Program-made: the position numbers and the translations under genes
Shown here: in pieces, positions 1 to 33,159 of the stretch
How positions within the stretch are numbered: position 1 is the first letter of the stretch
Layout: the number at the start of each line of letters is the position of its first letter
Notes under the pieces: model-generated
What the model saw: the letters and a program-made list of their open reading frames with translations, nothing else
What the model was told of the DNA's origin: nothing
Database searches by the model: none
DNA from: Alligator mississippiensis
Lineage: Eukaryota > Chordata > Crocodylia > Alligatoridae
NCBI RefSeq assembly: GCF_030867095.1
Contig: NC_081835.1
Span: 46,483,892-46,547,891, forward strand
DNA: 64,000 nt
Direction of reading: 5' to 3'

Positions 1-2056
1 AGCTGGAGCGCAGCACAATAGTAGAGTGAATGGAAAGTCTGCCTCAGGTATGAGGTCATGCCCCATCTCAAACCCCACATCTTCCAATATCCAAGCAGGA
101 CCCCAAACTTCAAGTTCTCACCTGAGCCACCCACTGACACAGGTTGGCTGGAACTTAGTTTCTCTCCAAGGATACGGGGCTGAGCTGACCATGCTAGGAT
201 CAGAGCCTGTTGACTCAGAGACCCTGGGGAACTGGATATCCTCCAAGACTATATGGAAAACCCTACAGTTACCCAGGAATGCTACAGCTTGCAGTCTGTG
301 TAGTCTGTGCTGCATTCATAGGAGCAGGGGAGGTTTTATAGCAGGAGGAGGGGAAATGCAAAGGAGGACCACTGCAGAGGTCACAACCCCACCATCATCT
401 CTGTGATGGTCACAAGTGGCCCAGAGGCCAGCATGCCAGCATGATCAAAACTGGGCCAGAGCTAGAGGCCAGCATGATCAGAACTGGGAGGTGAGCTGTT
501 AGCTATGGGATTTCCTCGCTTTATGCCGTACATGTGTTCCTGGAAAACAATGTATAACTCGAATTTGCATAAAGGGAACCCACTTTACAATGTAATAAAT
601 AGAGATATGTTCCAAGACCTTGACTGTACTGACCCCCAAACCCATTTCTACCAGTTTTACAAGACAATTTTGGTATTCACCAAGCACAAGGCACTATCAT
701 AATGGAGATGGCAACTACAGAAACACATTGCAGACAACGAGTGAGGATCACAGATCCACACCGGAGACTGTTTTGGTGTATGTCACTCCCACAACGCACT
801 GCACAAAGCAGCTGACTGCAGGCTTCCACCACACCAATGGCATAAGAGTGAATTTACCTTGCATATAATGAATTTTTGGTATAAAAAGGGTCATCCCATA
901 AGAGCAAATTCACACAAACATAACCCATATAAAGCCAGGGAAACCTATACTGCAGCCATGATTTATGGAGAGCAGGTGCTACAAAGAAGAGAGTCTGGAA
1001 GCCTTTTATAGCTCTGGCTACTTGATTAAAGCAAGGGGATTATTGCATCTCCTCCCCTCACAGGGAAAACTGCCTCAAGGTCAGCATGAGAGCATGGTCT
1101 CCTATGCTGAACAAGGAGGAGAGAGCAGATTGCCCTGCAATGCTCCAGCAAGCACTTAAGTGAATCTCTGTTCAATTCAACCCAAACTGGTTGGGAGAGC
1201 TGAAGAGAGACCAGCCCTGGGGAAGGTGGCCAAGGATGTTTGGGCATTATGCAATGTGAGCTCTCACATCCATGTGAGAATACCAAGCCAGAGCCCCCTA
1301 AGTACAGCAAGACACACCAAACTCAGGCTCAGCCTGGCAAGCATGCCACAAGCTGGCCATCACAAAGCTAGCTGAAGAAGGGACTTCTTGATTACAGCCT
1401 GTCTCCAAGTCACTGGTTGTGTGTGGCTTGCTGGCAGATGCCTGGAGAGGGAACTTTTTGCATCACTAGCTCCACATCTGCTAGCTCTGTGTATCTATCC
1501 CCCCTTGCTAGTAGGCTCTGAACGATGTTCTGTGGAAGAAGGGGGGAGAGGGGGAAGGGCAGAGGTGGGGCCAGGGAGAGAGAGTGAGAGAGAGTGGTGG
1601 CTTCTAGTGGCTGCTCCTTGTAGAAGTTAATGACCCACTTGTGCTTTTGGAGCACAGTAACCCACTTGGCCAGCCTAGGATGTACCCCTGTTGTCTGCAG
1701 CACATGGATAGCTCTGTGGGGCAGTGACCTCTATGGGTACATGGGGCAGGAAGCCACCATGTCCTGATTAGGGCCAGGTACACTGGTAGACTCAAAGGGT
1801 AAGCACCCCAGAGGCTAGATGTGCCTCGCTGGAGCAGGAGGAGTGGATGCTGCCAGGGTGGTGTTAGGGATACAGGACTGCAACAATACAGCTCAGTGAG
1901 ACAGGACTGCATGGAACTGAATGGCAATGTTTTCTTGACACCAACAAGGGTGCTCACCAGGCTGAGGCACACCAGCAGTATAGCATGAGATCCCCCCGAG
2001 CCCTTTGACTGGCAAGGTGTTCATAGGGCCAAGGGTGCAGGCCACGAAGCCTCTAC
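1..2056. other. Semaphorin intron, no exon recognised
   Basis: Minus-strand reading shows no segment resembling the next sema exon (a D-x-GT-V-x-KV motif is expected), so this is taken as intron. A short imperfect tandem duplication lies at about 411-488: a unit containing GAGGCCAGCATGATCA appears twice. No dispersed repeat was identified with confidence. Confidence 0.5.
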
Positions 2057-21815
<19,759 letters not shown>

Positions 21816-21910
21816 CCTGACTCTGGCTGGGGCTCTGTTCTCCGGGGGGAAAGCAATCCCTCTTTCACGGGTGCATGTTGTGTCTGGGGAGATTCTGGTT
21901 CCACTTCCAA
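21816..21910 (-). other. 5'UTR part of semaphorin first coding exon
   Basis: A strong minus-strand acceptor (CTTTCTGTTTTCAG) ends at 21911, giving a 95-nt leader before the ATG. Its presence implies at least one non-coding exon further upstream (higher coordinates). That exon was not located, and the promoter of this gene is therefore unknown. Confidence 0.6.
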
Positions 21911-22359
21911 CTGAAAACAGAAAGGGAGAAACTGCATCTTTGTGAGCCCTGCACTAAGGTTCTTGGGGTCTTACAGCTTCTGTTCTCCACTGGCTAGACT
22001 GGGGTCCCTTTACATTACTGCAGATCTAATTAAGCGATCACAATTCGGGCCTGGTCTTCATTCGGTTTCTGGTCCAACGGAATTGCAGTGGTGCAAACCA
22101 CTAAGGCAGATATATCGCATCACTGTAAAAGCCATTTGCACTGGTATAGCCACATCAGTATGGGGAGATCAGTGCAAATCCCCCAGTAATACTCCAGTAT
22201 CAGTGTGGAAACTCTTTTCCAACAGAAAAGGAATCCAGCTCTTTTCCCATTCACAGCACTGCACAATTCTCCTGGTGCATTCTGAATAGACCTTATATGT
22301 AGCTCCATTACACCATGCTTGCCATCTCTAGCCCTCAAATTATGTTAGAGGCCCTATGC

Positions 22360-22470
22360 TTTAGCCCCATTTTACAGATGGAAAGCTGGTAAGGTAAAAG
22401 GAGTGAATTGCATTCCCCAGAGTCATAGAGTAAGCCAGTGTCAGAACCAGGGCTTGTTGTTTCAAAAGCA
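22360..22470 (+). repeat. MIR-like SINE core
   Basis: CCCCATTTTACAGATGGAAA followed by GAGTCATAGAGTAAGCCAGT and GTCAGAACCAGGGC follows the MIR consensus order (CCATTTTACAGATG ... AGTAAGTGGCAGAGCCGGG). Confidence 0.55.
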
Positions 22471-25400
22471 CTTAGGCTTCATGTGATACCAGAGCCCCTC
22501 TGGACCATGCACTGCACAGACACCAGGTGAGAGAGACAGACCCCATCCAGAAGAGCTCATGGGAAAAGCAGTGACAGTTATAGGATTGTGCCATCATCAT
22601 TTGCACCAAACAGCTTTACCAATATAAGCATGTCCCCATCTATGTCAGCCCTTTACAGCTGTAAATGCAACTTCCTCAGTAAGCCTGAGACTATGCATGC
22701 TATGGTTGTAAGCCTGGTCAAAGAGATGCATCAGTCCCTGAGGACTGATGTGTAGATGCATTACATATAAGAGGGAATTCAAGACACAGCATTGACATAT
22801 ATTAATGGCAGTGTTTGCATCAGCATCATGCTTTATACTCTGGAGCCCCTTATGGGAGTGGAGCCAGAACCTGAAGATTTTCCCATAACTTCTGGAAAGG
22901 AGGATGGAGATGAACAGAAACCATTTGTCAGCTTAGCACCAACAGGACATGCCTTGCTGTGAATGACAAGTCTGAGAGTGACTCAGAACTGGTGTGGCAT
23001 GAGGAAAGTACTCAGATCTCGGGCTTATGCTGATAAAAACCTTCTCAGACCTATAGGATCACATACTCTATCTAGAGCCCTGTCAGAAGTCTCTGTGCTT
23101 TTTCCTAGGTTTTGCCTCATTTCATTTTGTAGCTAAATCTTGCCCTCCCACCCAATGCCCATTATACCACAACAAGGAACTGACATTTGGGAGGGATACT
23201 ATTTAAACTTTCCTTTTGTGCCTGTGTGTTTGTGATAGTATGCTTGGAGCCTCTCAGCCTTCTCTGTTCATTACAGATAAACCAAGGCTATCAGAGTTCA
23301 TTAAATTTTCATTGCTTGGGACTGAAGAGCTCTCTTATCTTCACATTTCTGCATTCATATACATGCTCGTGTGTTATTCCCTCATACACACACTCCCATA
23401 CACCCTGTATAGGCTGTATAGGGCAGCTAAGTGGACAATTTGCTGCAAGTATTTATCTGGTGAATGTAGCCAGTTTTCCTGTTCATAACTGTTCTGATCT
23501 CCAACTCCCAGCTCTACATGTTCAATACTTATGCTTTGTGTTTGGTCCCCTGAGTCATATGGTTTTCCCTGATTGGATGGCTGGAAATTAATATAGAGGC
23601 ATTTGGTCTGATGGGGCTTTTATAACCACAGGGACAGTGTAGAAGTGAACAAGCAGCAGCAACTTGGGGACTAAGGCATTTAAAACTCTTTTGTTTCCTC
23701 CATAAGAAGGATCATTTAATTGAGCTATGGACATGAACCCAACACCGGATTTCATGCCTGACTGAGGTAGCAGGGGAGAAATTACCTAGATCTAGTGGCT
23801 GGTTGGCAGCCTTTCCATACGGTTTTCTCGTCTCACATTCACAAAGTCCTTGTGCATTGCAGTTATGGGGGCAGCCCTGCCTAGGTTCCTCTGCAGTCTA
23901 AGGGCTTGTCTTTGCTACAAAGCTAATTTTAGTTATTGCTTGAGGCCCATCCATGCATACAAACCCATAACTCAAATGTGTTAGTGCTTTTAACCAAGTT
24001 GGCAGGCTTCTTGGCAGGTAGAGTAAAGCCCGAGTTAGCAACTTCTCAGCTTCTAATATGACCAGTCTATATTGGATGCAACTTAGTGTTCCAGTGTTTT
24101 CTAACAATGCCATGTGCCCAGGAAGAACAGACAAATCCTCCAACAACACGCTGAAAAAATACTTAGATGAATCAGGTTGCAGCAGCACTCAGACCTGTAG
24201 GATGTACTTAGAAGTCTTTGCCCCTCTCATGAGTGAGGATACTATAAGCATGGGCACAACAATCCTTGTTTCACAGTGTGGCTGCTCTCAGTTGAGCTAG
24301 GTTTTCTCAAGGGGTAACTTGAGAGTTGGTAATTCACATTCAATCTGGAGCAATTGCACACTTTTGTGATCACTCAGCTCTTTTACAACACTAGACATTG
24401 CCAGGTGTGTCCTTCCCTTTGACTGCCAAGACAATATTTCATAGGAATCTGGCAGGGGTACAGATTGGATTCAAGGGTCTATATCTTGTACCACCATTCA
24501 CTGTGCTACTAAGGCCATTTCCAGTCCTATTTCGGAAATGTAGGTACTTACTCTCAGCTCTCATTTCATTCTCTGCTTCAGTCCTAGACCTTGAGAGATG
24601 GGTGTCAAGAGGCTGGTTATGAACCTGCTTGCCCTGCTTTCCTGTGTACTGGGAGGATGCCTCAGCACAGTTGCGATTTTTAGCTTATCCAAAAAGATCC
24701 AGTGTCATGGCCATGAAACAAAGATAAACCACGAGCTTTTGGGATGCGCCCTCTTTTCTAGACCTTGGCTGCACCCTGAAGAAATGCTGCCAATCCAGTG
24801 GTCATCATAAGGGCACAGCTGGGGCTTGATGGAGATGTCTGCCAGCACACACTGGTTGCTGGAAGCCTTGGGAAAATGCTAGCCAGTAATTGTAGCTTGC
24901 TATAAATGGAACATGCCTGTACTGGGTTTAGTTCGGGCACAGTGCGCAGATGGGGGAGGGAACCCCATGGGATCCAAAGCCCCAAGATATTCCCGGGGGC
25001 TGCAGGGTTGTGTAAGTGGTAGACAAGCCAGAGCCCTAGCCCTGCATGTACCTCAAACATAGGCCTTCACATTGGGATGAAATAATGTGGCTGGGTGGTA
25101 TGGCAGGTCACTCACACTGGCAGGGCTCACTTCTGCTGAGGAATTCAAGAGGAAAATGCTCACTGGTTTCAGTGAGAGCAGGATCATGCCTCAAAAGGAG
25201 ATCCTTGTGTAACAGAGCCAGCCTAGGAGAGGGCAATGTTACCGCTGACATAAGGGGCACAAAGTGCAGGGAAGTTCTGTGCTTCTGTGCCAGCAGTGAA
25301 TTTGGCCCAAGGCCAGCAAGCAAGCCATGGCTTTGGATGCCAAGGGGAAAGGGGCAAGGCACATAGGATGAAGACACATAAAATGGATCATCTGTACCTT

Positions 25401-25534
25401 CTGCGCTAGACCAGGCCTTAATTCAAATGCAGCCTCAAACCAATGTTGTTTTGCCTGCATCACCAGATCTCATACCTCCTTACTGGGCACAAAGCTAATG
25501 AGAGACATTTGTCTTCCCTACTGCCCTTGTCCTG

Positions 25535-25675
25535 TCTTCTTGTCATTGATCGCTGAGCCAGTTTGTTAAGGGAAGCTGTAACTAACCAGTGAAACTCCCT
25601 TCTGTTGGGTATATTTGAGGCAAGAGGTTTAGTGAGGTTCAAGAAAGGACTGGACAGTGAGAAGCAAAGAAAATA
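25535..25675 (+). mobile_element. CR1 LINE fragment
   Basis: Contains GAAACTCCCTTCTG and GTTCAAGAAAGGACTGGACA, matching the CR1 3' coding end (kfkxxLD-type tail). Short and diverged. Confidence 0.5.
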
Positions 25676-27214
25676 GCACCTCGCTGTTATACTGTCGGGG
25701 TGAAAGTCCTGTGCTCCAGAGCTTTTACCTACCTTGGAAATATCTGCCATTGATGCCAGAGACAGGAAAACAGATATCTTGGTCCATTCTGCAATGGCCA
25801 GTCCTCTATTTAAGAAACCATGATGGCAGAGCAGGGCAGAGCTGGGAGGCATGGGTAGGGGCCGGCCCAGGGCTTGAGGGGTGTGTAGCAGTTCAGGACT
25901 AAATTGGCAGGAGAGACTGCAGGACAGGTTTGAAATGCACAGGCAATGCGCAGGCTGGGAGCTTCTGTACTGGGAGCCTACATGCTTATCACCAAGAATT
26001 TGCTCCATTAAAACTGCATCATTTCAGAGGAACAGAACTTGCTTGGAAGATTATTTTCAACACAAAAGGTTTTCCCCAGGGTTTTTTTGAGGGGGCCCAC
26101 ATGCACTAAGCCTTAGGATCTCTCCTTGCAGCAGTGCCCCATCCATGCCAACCAGGTGTGCAGCAGTGTGGGTTTCTGCACACCTGCATGTGTCAGCTGA
26201 GAATGCGACATCTGGTGCCTCCTTTCGTCACAGCACCCTGTCCACATAGAGTCAGCTTCAGCAGAATGATCCTCACTCAGCAGTGCCTTATCCATGCCAG
26301 CTTATCTGGGTGAACTCTCCTCTCTACCTCACTGATGGATCATGGCCCCCTGCTGTAAACCTCAGAGGTGAATAACTTGTCACAGACAGAGTTTATACTG
26401 AGAGGGGGAGAGCAAGTGTTGAGTGGATGGAAACAAGTTGCAGATGGTGAATCCAAGGTTAAATTAAACACTTTCGACAGCTTTAAATAATCAACTGTCC
26501 AAAGCTACATGTATTTGCTGTCTTGGTATGAAAAGCGAACTGCTAGCAGTCAGTGAACTGCTCGAGTTTGGGGATTTCTGTGGGATTCAGAACTAGGGTC
26601 ATAGTAGTGAAGGTCTTGTGCTCCTGAGTATCCTAAGAGTATCAGGGGGAGAAACATCAACTTTTGTGGTCCCTGTTGTCATGGGAGTTGGGGAAAAACA
26701 TTATGGTAGTTCTTTTTATGAGGAGCTACTAAACTAACCTCTTAGGATAGAGCCAGACATAAACAGGAAAGCAACCATTCAAAGCTTTTCCCCATAACCC
26801 TGCATCAAACCCCAATACTGCGCTTCCAGTTATGGCCCCATATATCTGTGCCAAAACACACAACAGCCCCCACCCCCTGCCCTTTATTCTGATCCTGCAT
26901 CCTTCCTAACTCATCTCTGCCAGTGTACCTCCCCCAGACTTGCTCCATTTACCCCGTGGCTGGCCCAACAAGGTACCTGTATCCCAAAAGCTTACATCCT
27001 ACTCTGAACAGCACCAGCTTCTTGTCAATGCCACTCTGAACCAGACTGGAAACAGTGTTTAGTCTCTGCAGCCGAGTCATTCTTTGGCTCCTTTGCTCAG
27101 GCCAATAGCTGTTGTATAGACACTCATCCACTTCAGATTGGACCTAGACCAGAAATATAACTTCCATAGGTTGCCAAGTAGCTGTTAAAGGGTGGCACCT
27201 TCTGGTTATTCTTG

Positions 27215-27300
27215 ATGTAAGGTGGATTTGAACCTTTGTCCTGAGAAGAGTATTTCCAGTCCCATTGGTCATCCAAACTACCGGAAACAGTGTATCCCTT
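27215..27300 (-). repeat. tRNA-derived SINE trace
   Basis: On the minus strand GGACAAAGGTTCAAATCCAC gives a good RNA polymerase III B box (GGTTCAAATCC), preceded by a diverged tRNA-like body. Not a complete tRNA cloverleaf. Confidence 0.35.
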
Positions 27301-29239
27301 CAAACCTTACTAGTCAAGCACTGGGCTCAGGCAGACTGTTGGTAGGAGGTTCAACAAAGTTCATTATCAGTGCATAATCCCATGGCATTGCACCTCCATA
27401 GGGACCAAGCTGTGAAGACACTTGTCCCTATTTACAAAGTGGGACACAATCACCCAGTGGAAGTGCATAAACCCTGAGTGGGGAAGGAATTCTTTAGGCT
27501 AACTAGGAGTTGCACAGAAACTAGTCAAGAAAGTCACAGGAAAATAAGATCCTGAGAGTGAAATTTATTAGTCTGTGGATCATCTCCCAAGATGGAAGGT
27601 CAGGTTGTGCTTGAGTCCTCCAATAATCCAATGTCATGAATATAACATCCATGCTCCCTACCTCATCTCCTGTCCTGGTGGAGCCCAGTATGTGTTTTGT
27701 GAGTGTCATGGTCCTTGGTTGTTTCCTTCATTAGCAGAATAGTGCCTCTGGTGCTACAGTTTGGAGCTGGATGGGCCAGGACCAGAAGTCAAAGCATAGG
27801 GCCAACAGCAGGTGGAGAGCAGCCACTGGAGATAGCTAAAAGGTTCATGTACTTAGTCAATGTGACAGCCCCTGGCTGGGAAAATGGGACCTCTTGATAG
27901 ATTGGGTCTTGGCCATATCACTGTTGACTTGTCTGAGATATAAGAGCTCAGTAGCTTTAGCTTCCTCTTCCCCAAGACACCCACTGCATTGAGCTGCCAC
28001 GAGGAGATCAGAGTGTGACTGGATTAGTAACAGATACTGAGATACTGCACTCTGCACTTGCATGGAGCCTACAGCTTCAGGCAGTGCCAGGTGTGCTAAT
28101 GAAGTGTATTGCTCTTAGTCCTGGGCATGAGGGAAGGGGTTCTCTGTGATGGACTGAGTTGGCCGTTTCTGGAATAACGATTGAGTCCAGTCACTGCAGT
28201 GTAAAGAAACAGGGGCCCAAGCAAACATGTAGGGTCTCAGAGGGCTGCATAAAGACTCATAGGAACTGGTTTCTGTGCAAAGGAGGATTACGCACAGTCT
28301 GGCCTCACCTGATATGCTGTGTGATATGGATAGGAGTGGCAATTGTCTCACACCTGCTCAGAGCATAAGCAGGAGGAATTTCCTCCTACTGTGCAGCATG
28401 TCTGTCTTGGTTCATGCTTCTTGGTCTGAGTCTGCATTGGGGCCTGTCAAGGATGTGTGCAGGGGTGTTCTGTAGGCTACTAGTTTTATGCCTGTGCATA
28501 TAACATAGTCTGGGGGTTTGTGTAAGAGCTAGGTTGAGGATGCCTGGATGTGTACATGTCTGCCTATATCATGAATATGTGTCTCTGCATGCCAGTGTCC
28601 GTGTGTGTGTACCACTGTCTGTCCCTCTACAGAAAGAGATGCATGTACACAGAGAGCTTGCTTTTTTTTCTTAAATTCCACTGAGATTTTAGTTCTTCCC
28701 CCCACCCTGTGAAAAGTGATGGATTCCCCAGCAGCTGTGGCTTTGCAAGGAGCATCAGGAAGAGGCAGCTGTTGTCTTTTTCTAAATGATATGGCAAAAA
28801 GAAACAAATTCTTCTCCCTCCCAGATCCATCTCCACCCTTCACTCATTTCCCCTGGTGCTGCCAGGCCAAGCTAGTGCTTTCCATGCAACAGCCCTCCAT
28901 GTGGTACTGGGTGTGAAGATGGCTTAGATGATAGTGTTCATGGAACTTCTGGGTGTGGGCAAATGAAACAATTATACCCTTTGAAAGAGGGAACCTACTA
29001 TATTTCAAGCCAATCCACTGTAACTCTTTCATTTATCCGTTGTATCCTGCAGCAAGTGGAATTCATTGAGCAGCTGTTTAATTCTGGTATATGCCACCTC
29101 AGAACCTAAATTCATGCACTGAAGGACCAGAGTGGACATGTAACACAGCTATAATGGATCAGTTGATGTATGTTCACAAGCAGCAAGTTCTCTCTCTGCC
29201 CTTTAAATGCAGTACTGAGTACTAGCCAATTGCCTGTCA

Positions 29240-30130
29240 AGAATGCCATCGCTCTGCCTCCAGCCCCGTGCAGCCCCGCACTGCGTGTCTGGCTGTGTGC
29301 AACCCCCTCCCCACCAACTCCTCTCCCTCCCAGCAGTTCTCAGGGCCCAGCGGCAGTGGGGTGCCACCACTGTGTCCCCCCCTTCTCACCTCCCTCCCCC
29401 CTCCTCCCCACTGCTTCCCTGTCCCTGCCGGTTTTTGTTGGGGCCCGGGGGTGGGTGAAGCTGGACCAAGGGGGCGAGGCCAGCGCTGTGCCGCCAGCAC
29501 CATGTGCTGCCACCTCCAAGAAGCAGGGCGGGGGGGGGGGGGGGGAGGCCAGTGCTGCTGGCCTCGCCTCCCCCACTCCATCCCCACTGTCATGGCGGTG
29601 CTCCGCTGTCCCAGTCTGTCCCTGCTGTTGCCTCTCATGACTGATGGGGTTGGGCAGGGACAGAGCACTGCAACCCAGTGCCCCACAGTGCCACAGCTCT
29701 GCCTCCAGCCCCATGCACCCCCCTGCACCCCCCCAATCCAGCCCCATGTGCCAGAGCGGGGGGCCGAGGCCAGCGCTGGTCTGCCATCACCCTGTGCCAC
29801 TGCCGCCTCCAAGGAGCAGAGCTGTGGGGGAGGAGGGGGGGGCAAAGCCAGCACTGCTGTCCTCACCCCCCATTGGTCCCCTCTGTCCCTGCTGTCATGG
29901 CAGCGCTCTGCTGTCCCAGCCTGTCCCTCTCTGCCTCCAAGGAGCAGGGCTGGGCTGGGGGCGAAGCCAGCACCACTAACCTTGCCCCCCTTCCCCCCCA
30001 GCCCCAGTTCCCACCCCGCTGTCGTGGCAGTGCTCTGCCGTGTGTACAGAGCACTCTGATTGGTTGTTTCAGTTAGCATTGTGATTGGCTGCTGAGACAA
30101 CCAATCAGAGTGTGAATAAAGCATTACAGA
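29240..30130. repeat. Compound GC-rich repeat with imperfect tandem units and CCAAT hairpin
   Basis: At least three imperfect copies of a unit with GCCAGCGCTG..., CACCTCCAAG(A/G)AGCAG..., GCTGTCATGGC(G/A)G and CTCTG/CCGCTGTCCCAG. A 16-nt G run lies at 29530-29545. The right end is an inverted repeat (CACTCTGATTGGTTGT / ACAACCAATCAGAGTG, about 30051-30113). Long open frames on both strands (up to 295 codons) are low-complexity by-products. Probably a dispersed element with an expanded core. Confidence 0.5.
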
Positions 30131-32504
30131 CAGACAGACTAAGGCTTTTATTATATTAGAATAATTGCTTCATCTGTCCACAGTCTTATACTCATTTAAC
30201 ATTTCATCCATTGCCCAAATGACAGGAAAAGGTGGGAGTGTGAGGTCCGGGCACAGCCCACTTGGTATCAGGGTATCCATCCAACGCATGTGCTGTAATG
30301 GCAGATGTGAAGTAAAGGTGGTATTTAGACTCATCTCCATTCATTTAGGACACCAAATCTGCCATTACAGAGCCCCAAAGACTACGCCAGTGGAGAGAGA
30401 GGGGTGAGGCAGGGGGGAGGCTGAATTTTTTAGTACCTGGACTGTGGAAATGTTGACAAGTGGGGCCAGGCATTTGCTGTGCAAGCTTCTGTCTCCCTTA
30501 GGTGCTACGATTACCCCCTGCCGTCTTCACCAGCAGATGGTATTCCTGATTCATACAGCCCTGCCAATGCCCTCCTGTCTTAATGTGCCAAATGAAAGAT
30601 AGCAATTACAGCTCTGCCCACCCATTCAGATTTCCTTCCTGCAGAGCTGTGATGCTGAAACATGCTGCATCCCACCAGTGTGAAGGAACAGGTTCCAGTT
30701 GCTGTCAGCGTACTTTACCCCACGCCGTTGGATAGGCCACTTGGCACCATCTGCAAGGAGAGAGGCTCCATAGTTCCCAGGTACATGGTAAATATTCCCT
30801 CTTCCTCACAAGTCACTGCAGTAGAGCATGACAGCACGGACAGGTCTTGTTAGTGTCAGGAGCACTTTATAGCTTGTTTTGACACTTAGCTCTTCTGCTT
30901 TTTTGTGTGTTTTTTTTAATTCCTCACACGTTTTCACATAATAAGGTCCCAGCTCTTTCAAGACGGATTATGTTGCCAGACTCCCTTCATCTGGACCCAA
31001 GTATAGATATAGGCCTACATCCAAAACACCCATTGAACAATGCAGCTGTTCAGATTATGGCAGGAAGTCTGCAGCTGGCCCCACTTTCTCCTCCTGCCCT
31101 GTTTCAATGAGAAGCCATGATGCTGCTTCCCCCAGAACCATTCAGAATAGTCGAGGTGCCGGTAAATCCCAGCTGTCCCTGCTCTTTGGCACTGCAAGGA
31201 TTTTTCCATCTCTTTCATGGGCAGGATCAGTGTGATTTGGGCTTAGCTGACAGCTCTTGTGGCAGCAGATCTTTATGGCAGAAGGGGACAGATGCACTAT
31301 CTTCTCTAGGGATGTTCTGTTTCCTACAGCTCTGGAGGCATTGGGAGCACTGTGGCTGCAACTCTGCCCCTGACAAGCAACTGGAGAACCAGTTGGCCCA
31401 TATGTGGCTGGGTTTGATAATACCCCCTGATGAGAGGTCTGGAGGCTGGCTTTTGTTTAATAAACTGTTAATCTCTAACTCAAGAAGCCACTGCTTGATG
31501 CTAGTGCTCTCCTCTGCTACCTTCCCTTATTGATCAAGGCCACTTTAGCATTATGTGGAATTCCTGGGTTTTCCTGATCCCTTTCATGTTAAGTTCAGGC
31601 CTGGGTGGGACACAAAAGGCTGCACTCATTCCCTGGCTGGCAGTGGGTCAAAGGCAGCAAACGACAATGCTTTCAGATCGCTGGCTGCCCACAGTATTGT
31701 TGTCCCTGGGGCTTTGCTTGCATTCTCTACCTGGGTCTGATAGCATCATTTGAGGGCAGTCTCATTCTTGCATCAGGAATGGCTAAAGCAGTTTGCTTCT
31801 ACCTCTGGTCACTGCAGCAGGCCAGACTGGCCTGGGGAGGTGACATGTGCATCCTCTTTCGTCAGCAGGAATGGGCCTGACTCAAGAGCTGCAAGAATCC
31901 TTGAAGTGCTGAGGAGGCAACAGTCACTGCATGAAGGAGAGGACTCTTAACCAACAGGGCTTGGGATAGACTGCCTATCCTATGGGATTTATGCACTGCC
32001 CTACCAATAGGAGTGACTGATGGGAAGCAAACCTGATGCCTTGGATTGGATTCTCAGCCAGACCAAATAGTGAATCCCATGCTCTCTAATAGGGCTAGAC
32101 TTTGGGTTGAAATCCAGGTACCACCTCACTCTTTCCAAGCAATATCAATGCCAGCCTTTCAGAAGCCACCTGGTGCTGTCTCCAGCACTGACCACCTGAA
32201 ACTCTTGCTATTGAGAGCTCATCGTTTGACCTGGTGTATGAAACCACCCAGCTTCTGTGTCCTTGGTCAGCCCAGCAGGTCCTTGCTGTGGGGTAAACCA
32301 GAAAGGAAAGCCAGATAGCAGCTGCATTGTGTTCAAAGGAAGAGGGCTGGGCTTCTCCCTCAACAAAGCACAGGATCAGAAAGGCAAGACAAGTGTGTGG
32401 CATTGGGAGGCATTGTCTCAAGCTGAGCTGGCAACATGGTCTGGTTTCCTAGGTGTTCTTTAGGATCCCTACCTTGGTGAACCACTAACCCTGAAAGGCA
32501 GTAA

Positions 32505-32600
32505 CATGGCAGCCAGTACTTGCTCCAAGTACCTGGCTACTCATGCTGGAATCAAACCACTGCCAGCACCATGAAGCATGTCCCCTAATCTAGCTGTATA
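32505..32600 (-). repeat. tRNA-derived SINE trace
   Basis: The minus strand carries GGTTTGATTCC (B-box-like) with neighbouring tRNA-like sequence. Diverged; family not assigned. Confidence 0.3.
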
Positions 32601-33159
32601 GCAACACTGAGAGTCAAAGCAGAGACAGTTCAACCATTTCAGAGGACTAGAGGAGTAAGTTAAGCTTCTTCCCAGAAAAAAAAATTAAGTCAACCAACTT
32701 TTTTAGGCCAGCTCAACAGCTGGGTCCAGGAATCTGAATTTCTGCCTAGAAACAGACCTGAGTGAGAGGATATACATGTATATGTTTAGGTGGAAGCTGT
32801 TTAGACTGACCACACTTGGAGCTATTACCTACTGCATTCTGCCGCTCTAGTACATTTTGCACAGGACTTTTAATTAAGCCCTTGGGCTGCATAGTGACTG
32901 CTTCTTTACCTAACTCTTAGCAGGGAGTAAAGGGTTGAAATAAGGATATCAGAAGAGACTTTGGCTCAGTCCTTCTAGATTTTGTAAATACTGCTAAAAC
33001 CTCGGGAGGCTTGGAGTTCCCAAGGTGCATAGAGGAGAAATTCCTTCCTGTAGCCTTCCTACAGTGTCTGGGACAGGACATTCTGGTAGTGTCAAGACAA
33101 GGGAATTGGTGCTGTATTATTGCCAATGTTTTCTAAGACAACTGAGTTCAAAGCCATGT

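Noticed and set aside
29237-30124. 295-codon open frame on the minus strand (and overlapping frames of 263, 156 and 135 codons)
   Set aside because: Low-complexity, Pro/Gly/Ala-rich translation of a GC-rich tandem repeat, open on both strands, with no domain or splice context.
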